Source: Leptolyngbya cf. ectocarpi LEGE 11479
GTDB taxonomy: Bacteria; Cyanobacteriota; Cyanobacteriia; Phormidesmidales; Phormidesmidaceae
Direction: 5' to 3'
DNA: 46,798 bases
NCBI RefSeq assembly: GCF_015207065.1
Contig: NZ_JADEXP010000008.1
Location: 1 to 46,798 of the forward strand
In this document: positions 17,187-23,895 of the stretch, piece by piece
Layout of the letters: every line of letters starts with the position of its first letter
How positions within the stretch are numbered: the first letter of the stretch is position 1
Notes under the pieces: model-generated
The model's input: only the letters and a program-made list of their open reading frames with translations
What the model was told of the DNA's origin: nothing
The model's database searches: none
Program-made: the position numbers and the translations under genes

Positions 17187-17996
17187 TTACTTTGCAGAAG
17201 GATAGACTTCATCAGCTACAAAGACGGGCTTTTCTATATATTCTGCTTCGATCTTCTCCTGCACAGTGGCATCCCAGGTCAGGTCATAATCAGTTTCAAA
17301 TTCTGCCTTTACATAGGGACGGAGAACACCCGTTACGGCCACTCTCTCACCGTCATCAGTTAGGGGATTGGCCATGGTAGAAACCACTAGTAGGTCATCG
17401 CCGCCAAAGAGTTGCTCTTCATCAAGCGTAAAGGTATTGCCATCTAGCTTTTCTTCCACTTCGCCAGCGACTGCGATTCTTTGATTGTAATAGGCTTCTG
17501 GATTAGCGGTAATATCGCCAGGATCTGGAGAGAGAGCGATAGACTGCGCAACAACAACCGGACGCTCTTCAAAGTCAGCGTATAGATCAAGATCCAAGCC
17601 TAACCCGTACTCAGACTCAAACTCGGTAGAAATAAACTGCTGAACTTCACCACTAACTTGTACGGGAGTATCGTCACCTTCAGTCAGGACGAATGGCTCA
17701 CCAGACGCGTTGATAACAAGGATGTCTTCACCACCAAAAAACTTATCGTTTTCCAGCATGAAGGAAGTCTCATCAACGGTCTCGCTGACTTCTGCACGCA
17801 GAGAGACTGTTTCGCCGATTAGACCTTCTACACCGCTAGCAACTTCTTCAGTTGTTACGTTCTCGGCGGCATCTTCTGGCGTTGTTGTTTCTGAAGGAGA
17901 GTTTGCACAGGCTGGAAGTATGGCCACAGAGGCTGCCAACAGTAGACCAGTCGCTGCAGCACGCTGTCGAGAAAAGTTTTTCAGAAAACTAACCAT
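17187..17996 (-). CDS. Lipoprotein with two tandem repeat domains
   Basis: A 269-residue predicted lipoprotein. A basic start and hydrophobic stretch (14-27) lead to the lipobox ILPAC with Cys30, followed by an acidic Thr/Glu linker. Two homologous domains follow, residues about 60-152 and 168-264. Each opens with a short strand pair (GETVSLRAEV / NQRIAVAGEV), has a FGGEDILV or FGGDDLLV block, a V-x-V-x-G-x-V/L strand, a block ending E-F-E-x-Y/D-Y, and closes with ERPVVVA or EKPVFVA. The beta-rich pattern suggests an OB-like fold. The family is not recognised. The protein is expected to be attached to a membrane on the extracytoplasmic side. It has no partner gene nearby. Confidence 0.75.
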   Translation of the reverse strand: MVSFLKNFSRQRAAATGLLLAASVAILPACANSPSETTTPEDAAENVTTEEVASGVEGLIGETVSLRAEVSETVDETSFMLENDKFFGGEDILVINASGEPFVLTEGDDTPVQVSGEVQQFISTEFESEYGLGLDLDLYADFEERPVVVAQSIALSPDPGDITANPEAYYNQRIAVAGEVEEKLDGNTFTLDEEQLFGGDDLLVVSTMANPLTDDGERVAVTGVLRPYVKAEFETDYDLTWDATVQEKIEAEYIEKPVFVADEVYPSAK

Positions 17997-18186
17997 GGCT
18001 AATATATATCCTTTTTAAGTACCTCGCTTGTAGTCTATACGACAATATTGCCCATAACCTCCTCCTTGGGGAAGACAGCCAATATGGCTGAACTATATCT
18101 GTTGAAAGAAGAGCCAGTGTTGGCTGCTTTTCTCTCTCAGCTTAATATGAATAGCGTAATCCTAATTCCAACTCAGTTTGTTTGGC

Positions 18187-18192
18187 TATAAT
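18187..18192 (+). promoter_or_regulatory. Candidate -10 box (TATAAT) for short ORF copy B
   Basis: A perfect TATAAT lies about 30 bases before the ATG of copy B. No good -35 hexamer is visible at the normal distance. Confidence 0.4.
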
Positions 18193-18203
18193 GAGGACAT
18201 ATT

Positions 18204-18374
18204 TTGCCGTTGTTGATTTCAGGGATGAATCGGTCTGTTAATTCTGCTGGTGGCCGACAGCTGGCAGATAAAATCATACCGGGGATCAGCAACGCCCTCT
18301 TTTTATGGAGCTTTTGTTTCAACATAGTTAATCACAGTCGGCACCAGCTTTTGCACAGTATGAATAATCAATGA
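18204..18374 (+). other. Short ORF/leader element, copy B (49 codons from ATG 18225)
   Basis: This is the gap-free counterpart of the element at 8321-8440. Its ATG at 18225 has the same offset, and the peptide has the same S-x-N-x-A and D-x-I-I-x-G-I-S-N-A residues, encoded by an identical final 16-mer. After that point copies A and B diverge, and the rest of this ORF runs antisense across the end of the GAF gene. A TATAAT box precedes it. There is no downstream gene on the same strand, so here it is a free-standing transcript if it is expressed. Not recognised. Confidence 0.42.
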
Positions 18375-18862
18375 ATGATCAAACTGCATCCACGGGCGGG
18401 GACGATCAAAAACGCAGATACGCAGGATTCCCCATAGCTGACCTCTCTTAGAGATGTGACCTTGAACGAGTGCCTGCTCGCCGCGCACAAATGGATCAAC
18501 AGTTCTTAGTGTTTCACTTTTAGCGTCAACGTTCTCAATAAATACAGAATATTCGGTTGCCATCGCTGACGCAAATAGTGGGCTATCAGCCAATCGCTGA
18601 TCGTCAAAGTGCCAGCTATCGTCCAGCAGCGCTGAATAGCGGTCAGACCTTGCCCAGTAATGGGTCACTTTGCTTTGATACCGTTGAGGATGGCGGAGAT
18701 AAAGGAAACAGCAGTCACAGGGAAGCAAATGGCCAAGAACCGTCAGTAGCTGAGTGAGCAGTGCTTCATCGCTGTCAGCACGATGAAAACAGCTTCTAGT
18801 TCTCTCGGATAAGCAGGATTATAAACAAAGTTTGGACCGTTATTTGAGTTAGATATAGTCAT
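18303..18862 (-). pseudogene. GAF-domain protein gene with a one-base frameshift
   Basis: From ATG 18862 the minus strand encodes MTISNSNNGPNFVYNPAYPR-ELEAV and then runs into a stop. Adding one T to the T4 tract (18786-18789) joins this to HRADSDEALLTQLLTVLGHLLPCDCCFLYLRHP and a normal GAF domain up to the stop at 18303. The repaired protein would be about 186 residues: helix, GAF core with CDCCFLYLR, FASAMATEYSVFIENVD and LVQGHISKRGQLWGILRI. Without repair only a shortened frame from TTG 18728 remains. This is either recent inactivation or a sequencing error in the short homopolymer. The ligand is unknown; no chromophore Cys motif is evident. Confidence 0.65.
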
Positions 18863-19056
18863 GTTAGATGAATGGAAATCAAGGGGTGCCGAAGCTATTA
18901 GGTGGGTGAGCCTAATCGTTTATAAAATAGAACATCAGGTGTTTAGCTCCGTCAAAAAAGCCACCAAACCCCTGGAGGACGGAAGGGGCCTCGGAATCTG
19001 AAGCATAATTTGGACAACCTACTTATTCTATTTTTGGCAGTTTCTAGTAGCAATGT

Positions 19057-19096
19057 TAACAACAGCTGAGGGTAATTATTCCCTCAGCTGTTGTTA
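19057..19096. terminator. Strong terminator-like hairpin after ktrB
   Basis: Perfect 16-bp stem (TAACAACAGCTGAGGG 19057-19072 with CCCTCAGCTGTTGTTA 19081-19096), loop of eight. It lies about 65 bases past the ktrB stop and after the GAF gene start, so it most likely ends ktrB transcripts. Confidence 0.75.
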
Positions 19097-19161
19097 CATA
19101 TCGGTGTGACTTTGTTAATTAGTACACCAAACTAGCTCAGCAAAGTAATGCAAGCTATTTA

Positions 19162-20511
19162 TTAAACGGCGAGATCTTCTTCAGGCATCTGCACCATCCT
19201 ACGGGAACGATCGTAAAGCAATGCCATGCCGAAGGATATAGGACCGACACGACCAACGTACATGACGGCAATGATGATCAATTTGCCAAAAGTTGTCAAG
19301 TCGCCTGTGATACCTCGTGATAGCCCAACCGTACCCAAGGCAGACGCCACCTCAAAAATCACATCCTCAAATACCTGATCTTGAACTAATAGCAAGCATC
19401 CACAGCCCACAAGAAAACACAAAATATAAAATACGATGGATGCTGATGCCGCTGTAATTCGTTCTTCAGGGATGCGGCGTCCTAGATAGGCAGTGGATTG
19501 GTTGCCGCGCAGGCTACTCCACATACCACCCAAAGCAGCGGATACAGATGTGGTTTTGATCCCGCCCCCCGTTCCTGACGGCGATGCTCCCACAACCATT
19601 AGCCCCAGGGTAACCAGGACCGAGAAGGCACTGAGAGCACCGATGGGATGGGTATTGAACCCAACCGTGGTCAGGGCTGTCATTGACTGGAACCAAGCGG
19701 CTAGCAGTCGTTCTCCCAGAGGTAGAGCCTGCAGTGATGTGTCAAACAATAACAGTAGGAAAAATCCAGCCAGTATAAAACAACTGGTGAACGACAGAAT
19801 AATTTTAGAGGTCAGGGACATGGTGCGACGACGCTTTACTCGGCTTTGCCAAACGTCTGAAGCGACCAAAAAGCCAATGGCCCCCAATAGGCTCAGAATA
19901 CTAACGACAAAGTTGATCCAAAAATCACCTCGAAAGTCCTCTAAGCTGTTGGGGAAAATGCTAAAGCCAGCTGTGCAAAACGCAGACACTGTATGAAAAA
20001 CAGCTGCCCATAGAGGGTTATCTACGCCTTGTACGCTAAACAATGGAGTCAAGATGAATATGCCAGCGATTTCTGCCAAGGCGGTAAAGATTACCGTATG
20101 CTGAATTAACGTTTTTAGTGAGAATCCCTCCGGCAGTGAAAATACAGCTGAGCCAATGCGCTGGCGAAAAGACGATAGCGTATCGTTGCCCATTATCACT
20201 AAAAAAGAGCCGACGGTCATATAGCCCAAACCACCAAGCTGAAAAGCAATCAGAATTACAAGCTGACCCCAGAAGTTATAGGCTACAGGCGTGTTGACGG
20301 TCACCAGTCCGGTTGTACTCACGGCTGAGGTGGCAATAAAGAGATTGTCTAAAAACGAAATCGGGCCATCTTTCCAGCAGATGGGTAAGTTGAGTAAACA
20401 AACTGCAACAATGATGTAGCTAGCGTAGCCAAACAAAATCATTCTTAGCGGATTGCCACTAATTTTTCGCAGGTATGTCTGCAGCGCTGATGACGAGGGA
20501 CGTGGTTCCAT
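19162..20511 (-). CDS. ktrB: KtrB/TrkH-type potassium transporter, membrane subunit
   Basis: A 449-residue K+ (Na+-coupled) transporter pore protein. Four M1-P-M2 units are visible through their selectivity-filter loops: STTGLVT, CTAGFSI, TTVGFNT and GTVGLSR, each with the key Gly. The GASPSGTGGGIKTTS stretch in the third unit is the gating-loop region of KtrB. Length and the absence of extra N-terminal helices fit KtrB rather than TrkH. The regulatory NAD/ATP-binding subunit KtrA is not in the window. A small Cys-containing gene lies 62 bases upstream on the same strand and may be co-transcribed. Confidence 0.92.
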   Translation of the reverse strand: MEPRPSSSALQTYLRKISGNPLRMILFGYASYIIVAVCLLNLPICWKDGPISFLDNLFIATSAVSTTGLVTVNTPVAYNFWGQLVILIAFQLGGLGYMTVGSFLVIMGNDTLSSFRQRIGSAVFSLPEGFSLKTLIQHTVIFTALAEIAGIFILTPLFSVQGVDNPLWAAVFHTVSAFCTAGFSIFPNSLEDFRGDFWINFVVSILSLLGAIGFLVASDVWQSRVKRRRTMSLTSKIILSFTSCFILAGFFLLLLFDTSLQALPLGERLLAAWFQSMTALTTVGFNTHPIGALSAFSVLVTLGLMVVGASPSGTGGGIKTTSVSAALGGMWSSLRGNQSTAYLGRRIPEERITAASASIVFYILCFLVGCGCLLLVQDQVFEDVIFEVASALGTVGLSRGITGDLTTFGKLIIIAVMYVGRVGPISFGMALLYDRSRRMVQMPEEDLAV

Positions 20512-20573
20512 GGCTTATGAAACGATAGGTGCGGTGATGGTATATAGAATTGCGGGTTGACAACTATTGCTGA

Positions 20574-20828
20574 CTACAGTTCACTGACCGTTTCCGGTGC
20601 TATTTCAAGACCACCTTCTTGTGTGACTTGTTGTTGGTCTGTCAGCAGATCGGCAATACCATCCACCTCCACACCCATGTCTGCACAGGCTTTCTGCAGA
20701 GCGGCTCTAAACTGCTCAATATTGGTACCATAGCCACAGTTTTTTGCAACGGTGGCGACACCAGCAGATGCACTAGCCTTGGCGCAGCTCACAAGTTCAA
20801 TACCTTCCAACATTGTTTTATCAGTCAT
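20574..20828 (-). CDS. Small Cys-containing protein upstream of ktrB
   Basis: An 84-residue acidic protein with three cysteines (15, 31, 49) in SCAKASASAGVATVAKNCGYG and KACADMGV. Helical regions are likely, and there is no hydrophobic span or signal peptide. It starts at ATG 20828 without a strong ribosome site. I do not recognise it. Base composition and codon use look like those of the neighbours, so a real gene is likely. A link to ktrB expression or activity is only suggested by the 62-base spacing. Confidence 0.6.
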   Translation of the reverse strand: MTDKTMLEGIELVSCAKASASAGVATVAKNCGYGTNIEQFRAALQKACADMGVEVDGIADLLTDQQQVTQEGGLEIAPETVSEL

Positions 20829-21013
20829 ATGTTAGGTGATTTTAATTAGTAAATGTAGACACAACAAAGCTATCAAACCGCTGTTCTACAGGTATCTAAC
20901 TACGGGCATAAATTACCTAACGACTTCAGATAGACTGTTCTTTTGGTATTGTTGGAACCGGCTGATGAACGTAAGGTTTGGGTAGATAGTCTGACATCGC
21001 TATGCTGAGCTGG

Positions 21014-21087
21014 ACTTCGACTCCGCTCAGTCCTCAGCTTTCTGGGAATATCAAACATTTAGCGGGTTGAGCGGAGTCGAAACCCGC
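21014..21087. repeat. REP-like element (two opposed copies of TTGAGCGGAGTCGAAA)
   Basis: ACTTCGACTCCGCTCAG (21014-21030) and TTGAGCGGAGTCGAAA (21067-21082) are inverted to each other. The second is also the centre of a hairpin closed by GCGGGTT/AACCCGC (21062-21087). A third copy lies at 31795-31820. This is a widespread intergenic repeat type in bacteria. The rest of the 20829-21111 gap holds nothing recognised. Confidence 0.75.
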
Positions 21088-21111
21088 GACATTAAGAGTG
21101 TTTATTTTAGG

Positions 21112-22113
21112 CTATTTGCTTATGTGCCAAAGCTGAGGATTGCCGTCTTTAATGCTGTCATAAATGATTAAGGCTCTGTATTCGGTAGCTGTCTCTGCTA
21201 ACACCGTAATCCCTTCGGCTTTGCCTTGTGCTCCATCTGTGCCTATGGGAGGCTCAATATCTTCTAAATGAATCACCGCTGGTGGCATCGGTCGGGGCCG
21301 ATCTTTTCCATAAACCATATCCGTGCCATCCCAGAAGTAGAGGCTGTAGGGGCCAGGCGCATCTCCCATGGGTCCAGCAATGATCAAAAAGCCGTCATCC
21401 ACCGCTGTCATATCTCGAATCGCACTGCCGTTGAGCTGTACCAACCGAATTTCATACTCTTTTGGGGCTTTTGAGTCGTCTAAGTCGTTGCAGTCGATCA
21501 CCATGACTGGCACATAGTTACCCCTGAGTATGGGACCTCTAAAGCCTAAGAATAGATGATTCTGTTGCAAAGCTAGCCCTTCAATGTCAATGCCGTTTTC
21601 TTTACTGGGGATATCAATAAAACGTTTGAGATAGTTGTCCTTGGCAAACACTTCTTTTAGCCAATCGGTTTGTTTGATCTCTCCCTTGACTTTGCCAGTT
21701 TTGGGTTTCAAGAATACCTGAAAGATGCGATTACGATCAGTCTCAGGAGAGATTTTAGTATCTGTTAATCTCACTCGATTTTCAGCTGCTGTTTTGTCTG
21801 TAATCTTTACCGTCTTACGTTTTTGGGAGTGGGAACCCATGATGTAAAGACAGGTGCTTTTGGGGTCGAAAGCTATACTTTCGATGTCAATTTCATCGGC
21901 TTTTTCTGAAACAGGCAAGGTGATTTCTAGGTCATCATCAACGACATAACCCTGATCAGATTTTTGTTTAAGCAGCTGAACCCGGCGTTTGCTTTCGTCA
22001 GAACCGACGACAAGATACGGTCTGCCATCAATCTCAAAGTTTGCGATCGCACTTAAATCCTCACTTTTATGGATTTTGCCTGAAAACGTCACGATTTGAG
22101 AAAGAATCGGCAT
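21112..22113 (-). CDS. DUF3616 family beta-propeller-like protein
   Basis: A 333-residue protein matching DUF3616. Repeating blade-like units are visible, such as DLSAIANFEIDGRPYLVVGSD, IDIESIAFDPKSTCLYIMGSH, IDIEGLALQQNHLFLGFRGP and IRDMTAVDDGFLIIAGPMG, consistent with a beta-propeller of several blades. There is no signal peptide. The function of DUF3616 is not established; some relatives look like phytase or esterase-like propellers. It lies downstream of the EndoU gene on the same strand, but a terminator-like hairpin separates them (22206-22245), so it may have its own promoter as well. Confidence 0.8.
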   Translation of the reverse strand: MPILSQIVTFSGKIHKSEDLSAIANFEIDGRPYLVVGSDESKRRVQLLKQKSDQGYVVDDDLEITLPVSEKADEIDIESIAFDPKSTCLYIMGSHSQKRKTVKITDKTAAENRVRLTDTKISPETDRNRIFQVFLKPKTGKVKGEIKQTDWLKEVFAKDNYLKRFIDIPSKENGIDIEGLALQQNHLFLGFRGPILRGNYVPVMVIDCNDLDDSKAPKEYEIRLVQLNGSAIRDMTAVDDGFLIIAGPMGDAPGPYSLYFWDGTDMVYGKDRPRPMPPAVIHLEDIEPPIGTDGAQGKAEGITVLAETATEYRALIIYDSIKDGNPQLWHISK

Positions 22114-22205
22114 GGTACCCTCTAAACTTCTACATATACAAACACCCCTTCATCTTGCATCACACTTCGAACCAACCCTAAGCCAATCATAAAAAGTAAA
22201 GATCC

Positions 22206-22245
22206 AAACCTGGTAGAGCCTCTGTCATGTAGCCCTACCAGGTTT
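22206..22245 (-). terminator. Intrinsic terminator after the EndoU gene
   Basis: AAACCTGGTAG (22206-22216) pairs with CTACCAGGTTT (22235-22245) around an 18-base loop. On the minus strand a T-rich run follows (GGATCTTTACTTTTT). It sits 27 bases after the EndoU stop codon. Confidence 0.75.
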
Positions 22246-22252
22246 AGATGGC

Positions 22253-22290
22253 TCTATTTACCAAAAAGGAATCTATTTACCAAAAAGAAT
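22253..22290. repeat. Tandem duplication at the EndoU stop codon
   Basis: CTATTTACCAAAAAGGAAT and CTATTTACCAAAAAGAAT stand side by side. On the minus strand each copy contains the codons for the last residues (F-G-K) and the TAG stop, so the gene ends in the first copy and the second is untranslated. Confidence 0.75.
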
Positions 22291-23565
22291 CGGCATACCT
22301 TCTTCCTTAGCCTGGTCAGCTGAATACGGGTAATCCACAACAGAATCCTCCTCTGGAGACCGCAGTTGAATAGTGCCAGCCTTATTACGGAGAACGCCTT
22401 GATTACTAGGGACAATAAACTTAAAGACATCCCCAGGTGCCACCTCAATATCAGCTAGCTCAAAGGTGGTGCCATTGGGCGCTACAATCTTCCACCCCAG
22501 CAGTGATGCCGTCTGTTTAGACGCATTGATCACCTGAATAAACTCTCTGCCACCTTCTGGATTCTCGGGATTGACCATCGCAGCAACAATCTGAAATGTG
22601 GAGTCCTTCGCCTTTCCAGGGGCTTTGTCTGGATCGGGCTGATCAGGCTTGTCAGGATCTATATGAACAACATCAGCCCGCCGAAATCGCGGGAAAAAAG
22701 TACGGATTGCATTGGGGCGATTATCCAGACGGTGCAAGTCTAGCTGATATTCAGCACCGTTAATCCGGGTGATTTTATCGCTTTTTGTACGACTCCTGAC
22801 TAAACCCAGTGCGATCAGTCCTTCAGGGCTACAGCCAACAAAAAAACCTCCGATCGGTTTATGCAAGCGTTTAGTGTTTTGACTGCCATCACCCACAGGA
22901 GCGGTCCATGTCAGCTGCAATGTCACAATCTCTGGTACCAGCACCCCCTTTCCAGGTTCTGTTGCTTTTTCGTATCGAGTGCCCAGATATTGGATCCTAT
23001 CCTGCAGATCATGACCGGGGGTAACGCTCGGCCCCCCATCATCTAGATAGTACTTGTACCAAAAATGATAGCCGCCCACATGACTGGATTTACTGGCCTG
23101 TTCCCCAACGAAAACATGTTCAAATCCAGACGCATCCCGTTGGGTGCCGGCAGGCCCCATGGCAAACCAGGTTTCTTTAATCATGGCGGCCATCAAGCTC
23201 TGGGAAATGGTGAGATCGAGGGATGATTCTAGAAACTGTCTAGCCTTCTCAATGGGGGGAGTCGGTAGAATCGCATCAATAAAATCAAGCTCTTCTTGCG
23301 TTTCAGTTTGGCTAATCTGTTCGCGTACCGCTCGCTCTAGGGCGTAGTTATCAAAAATTTGTTCGCACAGCCGGTAGGTTTCTAGCTTGGCTGGCGGAAT
23401 GACGACCTGGCTGAGAACCCGATGCTCAGAATTAACGGCAGCAGCTCGTTCATCAACGACGACATATCCCCTGGTCTCATCTCGCTTTTCTCCAGGTCTG
23501 AGGGCAGGTACCCCATTCCCACTTTGGTCCGCATCCCATATTTCTTGAAAAATATTGTTTGACAT
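22273..23565 (-). CDS. EndoU (XendoU-type) endoribonuclease fused to a lamin-tail domain
   Basis: A 430-residue protein. Residues 5-295 match eukaryotic-type EndoU (PF09412): IFQEIWDADQSG at the start, FDNYALERAV and FIDAILPTPPIEKARQFLE in the helical half, then the catalytic block SGFEHVFVGE (Glu149, His150), GYHFWYKYYLDD (His167) and KPIGGFFVGCSPEGLIALG (Lys236). These correspond to the E/H, H and K residues of XendoU, so the active site is complete. EndoU enzymes cut RNA at uridines leaving 2',3'-cyclic phosphate. After a Pro/Asp/Lys linker, residues 322-415 resemble a lamin-tail domain (GREFIQVINAS, LLGWKIVAPNG, VAPGDVFKF). There is no signal peptide. It is expressed divergently from metG. 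Confidence 0.88.
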   Translation of the reverse strand: MSNNIFQEIWDADQSGNGVPALRPGEKRDETRGYVVVDERAAAVNSEHRVLSQVVIPPAKLETYRLCEQIFDNYALERAVREQISQTETQEELDFIDAILPTPPIEKARQFLESSLDLTISQSLMAAMIKETWFAMGPAGTQRDASGFEHVFVGEQASKSSHVGGYHFWYKYYLDDGGPSVTPGHDLQDRIQYLGTRYEKATEPGKGVLVPEIVTLQLTWTAPVGDGSQNTKRLHKPIGGFFVGCSPEGLIALGLVRSRTKSDKITRINGAEYQLDLHRLDNRPNAIRTFFPRFRRADVVHIDPDKPDQPDPDKAPGKAKDSTFQIVAAMVNPENPEGGREFIQVINASKQTASLLGWKIVAPNGTTFELADIEVAPGDVFKFIVPSNQGVLRNKAGTIQLRSPEEDSVVDYPYSADQAKEEGMPILFGK

Positions 23566-23895
23566 GGTTGTTTCTATAACAAATGTCTATAAATGTCCAT
23601 AACAGAAAATGTCTATGACAGGGGGCCTGAGCGGTAGCGGGCATCTCCATCAAAATTTTTCTACGCTATGGCTGTGTCTTAGGCTCAAGTCTTACGATTC
23701 AAGTATGAAATTGACCCGGAAGTTTTGCAGTACCCCTGGGGGTGCTCTTTGCTTAGAGAGCCGTTTTTATCGAGCCTAAAAGTATTCCTGGAGGTTGTGC
23801 TTGAATGGACCTTAAATCGCTACTATTGAGCCAAAGCAATTAAACCGTTAGGGTGTATAAGGCCCAAGCGCCGACAAACGATCAGCAAACCCAGA
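23566..23895. other. Divergent intergenic region between EndoU and metG
   Basis: 330 bases. It contains small inverted repeats (AGTACCCC/GGGGTGCT and GCTCT/AGAGC, 23740-23765) but no gene and no promoter I can name. Confidence 0.5.

Noticed and set aside
22273-23565. EndoU as a contact-dependent or polymorphic toxin
   Set aside because: It has no large secreted N-terminal carrier and no small immunity gene beside it; the complete eukaryotic-type architecture is present.
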